A stretch of DNA of 64,000 nucleotides from positions 28,881 through 92,880 of the forward strand of contig JAGXAB010000016.1 in the NCBI GenBank assembly GCA_018971775.1, written 5' to 3'. Below are positions 9,701 to 19,065 of this stretch, piece after piece. The stretch comes from Cyanobacteria bacterium REEB67. GTDB taxonomy: Bacteria; Cyanobacteriota; Vampirovibrionia; Obscuribacterales; Obscuribacteraceae. Within the stretch, counting starts at the first letter, position 1. Every line of letters begins with the position of its first letter. The notes below the pieces were generated by a model that worked only from the letters and a program-made list of their open reading frames with translations, had not been told where the DNA came from and did no database searches. Made by a program: the position numbers and the translations under genes.

Positions 9701-9735
9701 TTTGCATCGAGCTGCCGGTCACTCGCCGCCCTTGA
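6709..9735 (+). CDS. Tandem double sensor histidine kinase with complementary degenerate halves
   Basis: The 1008-residue membrane protein consists of two consecutive sensor kinase units. Unit 1: membrane segments about 24-45 and 195-215, a HAMP-like region, DHp helix with His281 (IAHDMRSPIM), N box Asn398 (FLANAVAMAP), G2 box SGLGLYIARRL. Its G1 box reads HDQGDE (426-430) instead of DxGxG. Unit 2: membrane segments about 535-555 and 711-730, HAMP-like region, then a DHp-like helix where the acceptor His is Arg793 (VERNINSPLE), with intact N box Asn912, G1 box DCGPG (940-944) and G2 box (FGLGLAICKAI). The halves align well, so this is a fused duplication. The second ATPase could phosphorylate the first half's His. 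An OmpR-type regulator lies convergent 8 bp away and may be its partner. Confidence 0.92.
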   Translation: MSFAVSERKIVPYRPTINRKLLALALFPVVLGSTFLILLNYLWYSSNELNLSDQHRNELAIALSNSFGELSGYCYTVMDSAFRCLPSSAQRAGVQRRQTEKELAHLEHIVCFRGPFFASEKEIQRAFVETFKLVDRAAVELPAAVVSSNMQRVATSCKLMRSAVILSDKLLTIDQKNLADSLARRKQQDLLQERLELLVWGTFICGSAFAAFLFMDFAKSIVRRLNILKENASSLASLETPRIAINGRDEVAYLDATFRAVSDELQEAREEQHAVVQMIAHDMRSPIMAAQISISTFEEFFVDALPAPALGWCKQVTASSDQVLNFVNDLLTIEALDAGTVNLALSNVSLRQLVQISTLALAPAISVKTLSVRNNCGDGSAWADKNRLNQVITIFLANAVAMAPTGSQIIVSSDSHGEFETLSFHDQGDELSELQAKYVFERFGTVDGDSDDSTSGLGLYIARRLVEKHGGAVAVLPSAGAGRIFQFSLPRSESASISDGRKVPISAVSDQLDEDDAKSAVGPTRLRRLQDGMGGKVLLLILLPIVAQAVLLFWLDGQILQSRKLAILERKQADLVTSVDQLWLRLFRANANSVLFSDTQLPEYGQRTASDIRALKMIVDQLNPAAGNTGIDAALWNDTRQFIDKETTRIEDRIANWHLDHDTNLAHLPDFIPAAVELNTRMTAVSAAVCHSLSALSGQNEEARKQVQNLILLAIASNFILSTLQWWILRRDISTRMALLMANAEKLPLRRRLGAVMGGSDEIASLDEMLHQAAEELRRSDARRQAVMALVERNINSPLETIALNISELESAAKGAASLAADARENLTAARRNIGRVHLLAGNLFVGDDYAGLKNDLCYSHCEVVGVVDDAITSVASIAAESGIKLEADLMAAQVFIDKEKIVQVLVNLLANAIKFSPPQSSILIRAQSVDGILRIIVKDCGPGMDRATVERIFDRFVSAENQSQKAFGLGLAICKAIVEAHGGRIGVQSTLGCGSSFCIELPVTRRP

Positions 9736-9743
9736 GATCGCGG

Positions 9744-10427
9744 CTAGCTTTTGTCTTGCGTTTCGATTGTGTAGCCCGAACGCAATATCGTTTTGACCAT
9801 ATCTTCCTTGCCGACCTGAGCTAGTTTGTGGCGTAAGAGTTTCATCCAGGTGCGCACGCCTTCGGCGCTGCCTTCAGCGTCGGCCGGCCAGATCGCATCG
9901 AAAAGCTGCTGCGAGCTGTAGACGCGGTTTTTATGGCGCATCAAGTACTCGAGCAGAGCGCTCTCTTTTGCCCGCAGACGTATAGATTCTGCGCCGACGG
10001 TGACGATGCCTTTTTCCGGATCGAGCGATAAACCATCTATTGCCAGATGGGCGGTGATGGCACCGGTGCGACGGCGCATCAGGGTCTTGATGCGGGCGTA
10101 GAGCTCGCGCACATTGAAAGGCTTGACCATATAATCATCAGCGCCGGCATCGAGTGCCTTTTCAAGGAAGTCGATTTCGCAGTTGCCGGTCAGGAAAATA
10201 ATCGGTGTATGGCCGCCCTTGTGTCTGAATTTTCGGCAAACTTCTTCGCCTGTGATTTTTGGCAAATTGTAGTCCAGAACAATCAGGTCGTATTCGAAGC
10301 CGTCGAGCAACTGCTCCGCGTCTTCACCGTTGCCGCAGATTTCGAGCGTGATACCGTGATTGGAGAGATAGGATTTGAGTGTTTTTCCCAGTTCCAGATC
10401 GTCGTCTACCATCAGGAGTTTGGCCAT
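9744..10427 (-). CDS. OmpR/PhoB-family response regulator
   Basis: The 227-residue protein has an N-terminal receiver (acidic pocket Asp8-Asp10, phospho-acceptor Asp52 in IVLDYNLP, Thr in FLTG, Lys in MVKPF). A C-terminal winged-helix DNA-binding domain follows (LRAKESALLEYLMRHKNRV, then VRTWMKLLRHKL and LRSGYTIE). Length and motifs are standard for the family. It is transcribed convergently with the tandem kinase gene, whose stop lies 8 bp away, so the pair would need separate promoters. Pairing is inferred from adjacency only. Confidence 0.92.
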   Translation of the reverse strand: MAKLLMVDDDLELGKTLKSYLSNHGITLEICGNGEDAEQLLDGFEYDLIVLDYNLPKITGEEVCRKFRHKGGHTPIIFLTGNCEIDFLEKALDAGADDYMVKPFNVRELYARIKTLMRRRTGAITAHLAIDGLSLDPEKGIVTVGAESIRLRAKESALLEYLMRHKNRVYSSQQLFDAIWPADAEGSAEGVRTWMKLLRHKLAQVGKEDMVKTILRSGYTIETQDKS

Positions 10428-10764
10428 GGCTAAACCTTTTGATTACTTCTGCGCCATATTACCACTTTGGCAGGGGCGAGGCGATTTCGCATTTATTTAA
10501 CGTATCTGCACTTATCTTGTTTTTGTAGGCGATGTCCCTTTCCTCCGGCGCCGCTTCGGTTGCTCCCACTCGCTAGAGCGTAGTACACACTGCTTGTCAG
10601 CCGAATTTTGCAAAGTCCGGCCTATCAATCATGGCCTGTACGAAAAAATCGCAGTAAATTCACCAACATATATTGAGATTAGAAATGAAAAGAAAGGAAG
10701 GTGGCCATGGCGCCTTCCTTTCTTCACTTGTTGTTGTTTAGCGGCTGTCCCAAGCCTTCCGCTT
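10428..10764. other. Intergenic region upstream of response regulator, contains katG terminator
   Basis: About 337 bp without a credible gene. It holds the promoter side of the response regulator gene (right of 10427) and, at 10691-10723, a strong hairpin that should end katG transcription. Nothing else is recognisable. Confidence 0.6.
10691..10723 (-). terminator. Rho-independent-type terminator of katG
   Basis: A perfect 11-bp inverted repeat (AGAAAGGAAGG / CCTTCCTTTCT) encloses an 11-nt loop that itself contains GCCATGGC. Read on the minus strand, downstream of the katG stop at 10765, it is followed by a T-rich tract (TTTTCATTTCT). Confidence 0.75.
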
Positions 10765-13179
<2,415 letters not shown>

Positions 13180-13210
13180 TCAATACGGGATTCCTAGCTC
13201 GAAACCACTG

Positions 13211-13236
13211 ATTATACGGCAACTTGAGCCTGTAAA
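13211..13236 (-). promoter_or_regulatory. Possible katG promoter
   Basis: On the minus strand a perfect TATAAT (13216-13211) sits about 68 bp before the katG start. The best upstream hexamer, TTTACA (13236-13231), is only 14 nt away, so the -35 assignment is weak. No OxyR- or Fur-like box was recognised. Confidence 0.35.
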
Positions 13237-13322
13237 CCTGTGCATTATCGGTAATATTTTGGTACCGACTCGCTTGTTATCGCCCAAACCGGCCTGAGCT
13301 AACTTTTTCAATTGGCGGCAAA

Positions 13323-14216
13323 TTATTTAGTCGCAGTGTCGGTCAGAAATGTTTTCAAGCCTTCCGGATCGTCGGTAATGATCGTGTCGACATGCAAGTC
13401 TTTTGCGTGCTGCCAGTCTTCGAGCTTATTCACTGTCCAGGTGTTTACTTCAAGACCGCCGTCGTGGGCGACCTTCATCGAATCGGGACGGACGCAGTCA
13501 AAGTCGGGATTCCAGCATTGAGCACCGACTTTTTTTGCATAGCCGGGAAGATCGTGGATGATTGAATCACCGAGCAGTGCCAGTTTGTATTTCTTCGATT
13601 TACCTGCGATGCTGTGAATCACTTCGTGATCGAACGAGCTAATCACGATACGCTCTGGATATGGGTATTTTTCAAGCATAGCGAGCAAATCGTCTTCAAT
13701 GCCTGCATACAGGGTCGGACAATTTTTGATTTCTACATTGATTGTCAATTTGCCGTTGACCAGATCCAGTACTTCTTTGAGCAGCGGGAGCTTTTCACCG
13801 GCAAATTGTTTGTCATACCAACTACCGGCGTCGAGCTTCGACAGTTCATCCCAGGTCATGTCTTTGACGCGACCGGTACCGCCGGTAGTGCGATCGACCG
13901 TGTCGTCGTGGATGACGACCAGTTCGCCTGATTTGCATTTGTGGATGTCCAGCTCGATGCCGTCGACGCCGAGTTCAACGCTTTTTCTAAAAGCGGATAA
14001 AGTGTTTTCGGGAGCCCATCTACGCCCTCCCCTGTGCGCAAAATTGAGAGGTTTGGACTGGCCGGGCTGTGATGATGTGGACATAGCGCTCCTGCTTTCG
14101 CTTTTAGCCTGATTATCTAATGCTTGATTGAATGTCCGAGCGGACAGAGGCGCGACGATAGCGCTCAGCGCCAATGTTGCCGCAAAACAAAAGGGCACCG
14201 CCCCTGGTATTTTCAA
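13323..14216 (-). CDS. Exported glycerophosphodiester phosphodiesterase
   Basis: This enzyme hydrolyses glycerophosphodiesters from phospholipid turnover to glycerol-3-phosphate and an alcohol. The 297-residue protein has a signal peptide (hydrophobic core about residues 8-24, SARTF after it) and then the GDPD TIM barrel. It begins with FAHRGGRRWAPENTLSAF, which supplies the catalytic His and metal-binding Glu, followed by DGIELDIHKCKSGELVVIHD and DRTTGGTG. Later blocks NVEIKN, VISSFDHEV and VNTWTVN are also typical. It is probably periplasmic. Flanking genes do not form an operon with it. GlpQ- and UgpQ-type subfamilies cannot be separated here, so no symbol is given. Confidence 0.93.
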   Translation of the reverse strand: MKIPGAVPFCFAATLALSAIVAPLSARTFNQALDNQAKSESRSAMSTSSQPGQSKPLNFAHRGGRRWAPENTLSAFRKSVELGVDGIELDIHKCKSGELVVIHDDTVDRTTGGTGRVKDMTWDELSKLDAGSWYDKQFAGEKLPLLKEVLDLVNGKLTINVEIKNCPTLYAGIEDDLLAMLEKYPYPERIVISSFDHEVIHSIAGKSKKYKLALLGDSIIHDLPGYAKKVGAQCWNPDFDCVRPDSMKVAHDGGLEVNTWTVNKLEDWQHAKDLHVDTIITDDPEGLKTFLTDTATK

Positions 14217-14301
14217 TTGTTCAATCCTTTCTGCTTAGTGCTGTTCAAAGCTGCTCAGCTGATGGCCGTTTTAAAGCGTTGCACCAGATTGCTCGGCGCT
14301 C

Positions 14302-15843
14302 TTACCACCAGCGACCCATCGTGCTGCCATAACCGCCCATGCCGCCAAGTCCACCCAGACCACCCATGCCGCCGTAACCGTAAGGTGAGCCATAGCCGCC
14401 CATGCCGCCGTAAGGCATGCCGCCATAACCACCATAACCACCATAGCCGCCGTATCCCCCATAGCCACCGTAACCACCATAGCCTCCGTATCCGCCCATG
14501 CTGTTATACATCATGCCGGTGCCGACTGCGCCTACCGCCAGACCAGCTGCCGCGCCGAGAGCTTTGGCAAGACCTTTGAGAAGCGGATGACCGTTGTTGG
14601 GTTTTTGTTCAGCAGTATTGGTACCGGTGGTTTGGCCGCCGTATTGTTCGTTTTGAGTGGGACTATTGGTGAAAGGGGTGATCTGTCCGTAATTGGCCGG
14701 AGGCGTTTGCGCTTGCTGGGGGGCGGCGTACTGACCTTGATTGGTGTAATTGCTGGCGGCCGGTTGACCGGCGTAGCCTGTGTGATCCGTATTGGCGTAA
14801 CCGGCCTGGGTGCTGAAATTACCCGATGCTGTCGTCGGACTATTGGTATAAGGCGTGGTCTGGCCATAGCTTCCGTATTGACCGGGGGTGCTCGCGGTCT
14901 GACTGTTGTCGGTATAGCTGCCGTAGTTGCCCTGTCCCGTACTGGCCGGCACACCACCGCCGGCTGCGGCGCTCGCGGTCGGGTGTTTGCCCTCTTTTGC
15001 GCTGATTTGCACAGCGTTGGCGAGGGTCTCGAGCTGTTCTTTTATAGATGCGTGCGTATCAGGCGGTTCATTGGGAAAAACTATGCCTTCCAGTGCCTGC
15101 AACCTTTCGATGATCGGCTTATCTGGATAAGACTGTCCGATAACCTGTGCTTCCAGCTGAGTGAGAGCGCTGTCGTATTTTTGATTTTGAGCGGGAGAAA
15201 GATTCTTTTGCCAGTATTGTTCGAGGGCATCGGTGCGAGCGCTCATGTCATCGCCATTACTTGGATGTCCGAAGGCCTTTTTCTCAAGCAGCCCGAGGCG
15301 TTTCTCCAGGGGCATTTTTTTATTGGTTGTGTTGAGCAAAAGCTCCTCGAGCGCATCGACACGAGGGTAGCTGCCTAAAGGTATGGAGCTGGAGCTGGAG
15401 GCGGAGGCTGTATTCGTCGAGCCCGAGCTGGCGCTCGAGCCAGATCCAGTGCTAGACCCGGCGCCTGATGAACTCGAAGCAGTCGACGGACTGGCTGGGG
15501 TCGTATCGTTGCTGGCGACGATTTTCTGGATTTCGGCCAATCGGCTTGCCGTATCGCCGCTTTTGGTTTCGCCGAAGATCAGTTTTTCCAGCCTGGCGAT
15601 ACGGTCGTCGTCGCTGTCGGTCTGGTAAGTGTGTTCGAAAAATTTGGTTTCCAGTCCGACCAGTGTCTGATTGTTGGCCGAGCCGGCGGCCTGAGCTAAA
15701 GCCGGCTGTCCTGCAAAAAACTGGCACTGCTCGAAGGACGTGCCGAGGAGCGGCGCGACACTACTGCTGCCGACAAGCAAGCAGGCCAGGGCAGGCGCAA
15801 CGAAAAATTTCTGGTAGCTATTTACTCTGGTTACTCTGGCCAC
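14302..15843 (-). CDS. Exported protein with Leu-Glu repeats and a Gly/Tyr-rich tail
   Basis: The 513-residue protein has a long hydrophobic N-terminus (about residues 13-32) that looks like a signal peptide. Residues from about 55 to 230 carry repeats of the form LExKxFGxxxxxxxxxxRLxxLE (for example RIARLEKLIFGET and KRLGLLEKKAFGHP), a helical module I do not recognise by name. A Ser-, Ala- and Thr-rich linker and a Tyr/Gln/Gly/Pro-rich stretch follow. A small hydrophobic Gly/Ala segment (GLAKALGAAAGLAVGAVGTG) precedes a tail of about eight GGY triplets and further GGM/GGL triplets ending in RWW. Such tails can self-associate. Function unknown; a cell-surface or envelope role is a guess. Confidence 0.72.
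   Translation of the reverse strand: MARVTRVNSYQKFFVAPALACLLVGSSSVAPLLGTSFEQCQFFAGQPALAQAAGSANNQTLVGLETKFFEHTYQTDSDDDRIARLEKLIFGETKSGDTASRLAEIQKIVASNDTTPASPSTASSSSGAGSSTGSGSSASSGSTNTASASSSSSIPLGSYPRVDALEELLLNTTNKKMPLEKRLGLLEKKAFGHPSNGDDMSARTDALEQYWQKNLSPAQNQKYDSALTQLEAQVIGQSYPDKPIIERLQALEGIVFPNEPPDTHASIKEQLETLANAVQISAKEGKHPTASAAAGGGVPASTGQGNYGSYTDNSQTASTPGQYGSYGQTTPYTNSPTTASGNFSTQAGYANTDHTGYAGQPAASNYTNQGQYAAPQQAQTPPANYGQITPFTNSPTQNEQYGGQTTGTNTAEQKPNNGHPLLKGLAKALGAAAGLAVGAVGTGMMYNSMGGYGGYGGYGGYGGYGGYGGYGGYGGMPYGGMGGYGSPYGYGGMGGLGGLGGMGGYGSTMGRWW
14424..14498 (-). repeat. 9-bp tandem repeat encoding GGY
   Basis: About eight 9-bp units (CCACCATAG and close variants on the plus strand) encode consecutive Gly-Gly-Tyr triplets at the C-terminus of the exported protein. 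Synonymous differences between units show that it is not a very recent expansion. Confidence 0.75.
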
Positions 15844-16006
15844 TGATTTACCGCGGTGAAGACCAAGGCAGGAAGTATCTCTTACTGTTTAATTGTATCC
15901 TAAAAGGCTAGCATTAACATTGTTTTAAATTGCCCATTGGGGCGGTATTTACGGGGTATTAGTTTGTTATAAGAGTAGGCTCGGGTAGTTAAACGGTGAT
16001 TACTAG

Positions 16007-16663
16007 ATGACTGAAACTTGGGAAGACCTCTCCGCCAGGGCTGAAGAAGCTGGTAACAAGGGCGACTTCGTGGCATCTCATGGTTTCAGGCGTCAGGCGC
16101 TCACCCTGGCTGAAGATTTTGGCGCCAAAGATCCCAGGCTTGCCGCTTCTTTGCACAAGCTGGCGGAAGCGCATCAACTGCTCGGTCAAGATGACGAAGC
16201 CGAGAAGCTACTTAACCGCGCCGTCGAACTTATGGCCTCCACCTACGGCCCTTATCATCAAAAACTCGCCGAAAGCTCCAATCATTTGGCCAGTCTCTAT
16301 TACGAGAAGCACCGCTACGCAGAAGCGGAAGCGCTCTGCCGCAAGATTTTGCTGATCTATGAAAAGTCCCTTGGTCGCAAGCATATGGAAGTCGGCAAAG
16401 TCGCCCACAATCTGGCGATGATCTTGCAAGAGCTCGGCAAGCTCGATGAGGCCGAAAAGTATTATGCCGCCGCCCTCGATATTTTCAAAGAGAAGGGCGG
16501 ACCCTTCGACTCAGACTTGATTTCGTTGATGGAAAATTATGCTCATTTGCTGCGCAGCAATGGTCGCAATGAAGAAGCGGATCATCTGCAGGCCTGCGCG
16601 CTTGGCCGGGTTTCCGGTTCACTGCGTGCGGTGAGCAGCGGTAAGACGCCGGGCGATAACTAG
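16007..16663 (+). CDS. TPR protein of kinesin-light-chain type
   Basis: The 218-residue soluble protein is made of about four 42-residue TPR units of the kinesin-light-chain kind. Recurring blocks are LAASLHKLAEAHQLLGQDDE, KLAESSNHLASLYYEKHRYA, EVGKVAHNLAMILQELGKLD and DLISLMENYAHLLRSNGRNE. These normally form an adaptor groove for another protein. There is no signal peptide, membrane segment or enzymatic domain. It is transcribed alone, convergent with the zincin-like gene whose stop is 37 bp away. Partner unknown. Confidence 0.85.
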   Translation: MTETWEDLSARAEEAGNKGDFVASHGFRRQALTLAEDFGAKDPRLAASLHKLAEAHQLLGQDDEAEKLLNRAVELMASTYGPYHQKLAESSNHLASLYYEKHRYAEAEALCRKILLIYEKSLGRKHMEVGKVAHNLAMILQELGKLDEAEKYYAAALDIFKEKGGPFDSDLISLMENYAHLLRSNGRNEEADHLQACALGRVSGSLRAVSSGKTPGDN

Positions 16664-16699
16664 TTCTAGGCGTCCAGTCTGACCGGTCGCGCCTCGTTA

Positions 16700-17791
16700 T
16701 TAAAGGCTGCCTGCTCGGCGGCCGGCGATTTTGGCCGAGCCGTCCAGACCAATTTTTTTCTGCACTAAGGCCATGGTGAGCGGGAAATAGGTTTTGATCT
16801 CATCAGTGTGACGACTGGCTCCGCCGAGGCAGACGCAGGTGATTTCGGCGCAGCTTTCTTCCTGTCCGGCGTGCGATTTTTGCATGTAATAGGCGAGACG
16901 CTGTGCCGCATCTGCAGGGATGCGAGCAATGTCGAGATAGTAGGCATGCTGATATTCGGGACTGAGGCTGTAGTTGCCGAGGCAGCCGTCGAGAGCGTGA
17001 CCGACTTCATGGAAAAAAGTCTGATTGACATAGGCGGCTGATAGTGGCGCTTCGACATCATTGGAAACTTCGTTGACAGTGCGTTCGCAGAGGATGACGT
17101 TCTGTCCATCGAACATACCCGGGCATTGCTTGTAGGTCATGCCTTCGTAGCCGCGACCCTCCCGATAGCCCATTTCCGGATTGCGATCGATAAGGGTCGG
17201 TGTGATGCAAAATTTGATATTGCCCTGGAGCAAAATCGCTTGAATGTTTGGTGACAGATCACGGATGTAGTCTTTGATCGTCTCGGCTGTATCAGTTGCT
17301 ACTTCCGGGTGGCCAACAATCGGTTTTACGACCGTGATGCGACCGGTCAGCGGATTTTGATCGGTCGCCGCCAGCATCGATGCGCTGGCTAGAGTCGTCA
17401 CGCTGCCAGGATTGGTCCCGCTCTCGTGGACGCGAATCGGTACGGCGCTCGGATGGATGTTCTCCTCGCGAGCCAGATACATAGCTGCCGTTTTGCCCTC
17501 GGCCAGCTTCGGAAAAGTTTCTTTGATGCGTCTGTAAGAGGCCATCGCGTCCCTGGTGCGCCCCAGCGAATACTGGCAATGCGCCATGTAGAGCCAGGCG
17601 CTCGGGCCGGCCTTTTCTTTGACGATCGCTTGATAAAAGAGATTGCAGGCCTCGTAATAACGATGAGCCAGATACATCTGATTGGCCTGGGATAGATAGG
17701 TGTTTTTGCCCGACGTTGAGCGCACATCCGCTGCTCCTGACGGAAGGCAGGTCAAACTAAGGAACAGGCCGAAAGCCAGGAGCCATTGCAT
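16700..17791 (-). CDS. Exported TPR protein with zincin (lethal-factor-like) metallopeptidase domain
   Basis: The 363-residue protein has a signal peptide (residues 1-21, SGAA) and a short TPR region (about 30-105: ANQMYLAHRYYEACNLFYQA, LYMAHCQYSLGRTRDAM). The C-terminal domain has FFHEVGHALDGCLGN, with zinc ligands His261 and His265 and catalytic Glu262, followed about 45 residues later by EESCAEIT, the expected place for the third ligand. HExGHxxD plus a late Glu is the pattern of the anthrax lethal-factor-like (ATLF) peptidase domain. It should be an exported zinc protease or a derivative. The substrate is unknown, and several Cys residues suggest disulfides. Confidence 0.78.
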   Translation of the reverse strand: MQWLLAFGLFLSLTCLPSGAADVRSTSGKNTYLSQANQMYLAHRYYEACNLFYQAIVKEKAGPSAWLYMAHCQYSLGRTRDAMASYRRIKETFPKLAEGKTAAMYLAREENIHPSAVPIRVHESGTNPGSVTTLASASMLAATDQNPLTGRITVVKPIVGHPEVATDTAETIKDYIRDLSPNIQAILLQGNIKFCITPTLIDRNPEMGYREGRGYEGMTYKQCPGMFDGQNVILCERTVNEVSNDVEAPLSAAYVNQTFFHEVGHALDGCLGNYSLSPEYQHAYYLDIARIPADAAQRLAYYMQKSHAGQEESCAEITCVCLGGASRHTDEIKTYFPLTMALVQKKIGLDGSAKIAGRRAGSL

Positions 17792-18067
17792 CTATCGACG
17801 TGTCCTTATAGCGACTTCAAACGAGGACTTTCAAAGATGATAACAAATCAGAAGGAATTCCCAGCCTTTTCCTCACGATAATTAACGCTGCTTTCGCTCG
17901 TATTTCCCCCATTTTGAGCAAAATCACTAGTATTCTCCGCAGATCGATTTTGACCGGCAATATTCGCCGAGAAATCGTCTGGCGCAGGAAGCGGTTCGCT
18001 TCGACAATGCATTGTCGATGTTTTTTTGATTGTATAGTCGCTCTGTGTGACGAGAATTTCTGGCTTC
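17792..18067. other. Intergenic region without recognisable gene
   Basis: This 276-bp stretch lies upstream of the zincin-like gene and downstream of the SGNH hydrolase gene, both on the minus strand. Short plus-strand frames have no ribosome site and no family resemblance. It presumably holds the promoter of the zincin-like gene. Confidence 0.4.
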
Positions 18068-18997
18068 TTATTTGCCGCCGCGGTATTGTTTCGCTGCCGT
18101 GAAAGCGGCCCTGGCCAGATTGATCATGGTTGGGCTGTTGCGACTGTCTAAGACTTCGACTTTACGCGAGATCTGATTGTAGTTTTCGATGGTGACATCA
18201 GCGCCTTCGGCGGATTCGCCGTAAATCATGCTGTAGGTGACGCAGGCGATCAAGTAGGCGCCGAGCGGTGAGGGATGATGGCGGTCGGCGCCGAAGATGG
18301 CGGCGAGCGGATAATATTGATGGACATAGCGCCAGGTGGCGCCGACCGGGATGATGCGCTCTTTTAATTGTGCCGCTACTTTCAGCACTTCCAGGTGCAT
18401 TTTGCTATGGGCGTCGTCTGTTTCGCATTCGTCGTAGCACTCGAACATAAGCGGTTCGGCTCCGACTTTGCGCACTTCGCGGTCGAAGTAGGGGGCATAG
18501 AGCTCGAAGGGTTGGTGGATGACGATTAGATTCATCGTCGATTCGGCCAGTACGACATAATTCCAGCGTTGTTTTTGAATCTCTTTGAGGGCGCTTCCAT
18601 CTTGATAGTGGTCCTTAAGCGAATACCCGCCACCGGCCACCATCTCGATCAGAAACTTCTCCTGCGGTCTTTTTGCTTTGACGATTTTGGCGAAGATCTG
18701 CGGTGCGTCGTTGACAAATAAAATGCTCTGTCCGACGAAAAGTATCTTTGTCGCCCGTGACTGACTCTCTTGCGCTCCGTCCTCGACTAATTCGACTTTG
18801 ATTATCGGCGGGCCAGTGCGCTGGGCCACGGCAGGCCGGCTGATTAGTGATAAGCCGACTGCTGCGATAATCCCAGCCATGGCTGAGGCTTGGCGATAAA
18901 TAGATTGGGTACGTATGGCCTCTTTCTCCGTCTCGATCGCTTCTGGCGGCGTGCAAACCTTGGTCACCATCGGCCAGTTATAGCAATTTTCTCCCAT
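18068..18997 (-). CDS. Exported SGNH-type hydrolase (DUF4886-like)
   Basis: The 309-residue protein has a hydrophobic export segment (about residues 38-58, MAGIIAAVGLSLISRPAVAQ) preceded by an unusually long N-region, so the true start may be an internal Met near residue 40. The mature part resembles SGNH hydrolases of the DUF4886 kind: ILFVGQSILFVNDAPQIF (nucleophile Ser in GQS), VAGGGYSLKDHY (oxyanion Gly), WNYVVLAEST, and the DRHHPSPLGAYLIA block with the catalytic Asp and His. It probably acts as an esterase or deacetylase on an envelope sugar. It lies divergent from a second SGNH gene with only 68 bp between the starts. Confidence 0.72.
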   Translation of the reverse strand: MGENCYNWPMVTKVCTPPEAIETEKEAIRTQSIYRQASAMAGIIAAVGLSLISRPAVAQRTGPPIIKVELVEDGAQESQSRATKILFVGQSILFVNDAPQIFAKIVKAKRPQEKFLIEMVAGGGYSLKDHYQDGSALKEIQKQRWNYVVLAESTMNLIVIHQPFELYAPYFDREVRKVGAEPLMFECYDECETDDAHSKMHLEVLKVAAQLKERIIPVGATWRYVHQYYPLAAIFGADRHHPSPLGAYLIACVTYSMIYGESAEGADVTIENYNQISRKVEVLDSRNSPTMINLARAAFTAAKQYRGGK

Positions 18998-19065
18998 GCG
19001 CGGCTGATTTGATACACATTCAACGGATAGCCTTCTATATTTCTTATGCGGAGGACAGAGAGACG

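Noticed and set aside
14587..15378. Plus-strand open frame of 263 codons opposite the Gly/Tyr-rich protein gene
   Set aside because: Antisense shadow of a low-complexity coding region; no start signal or domain.
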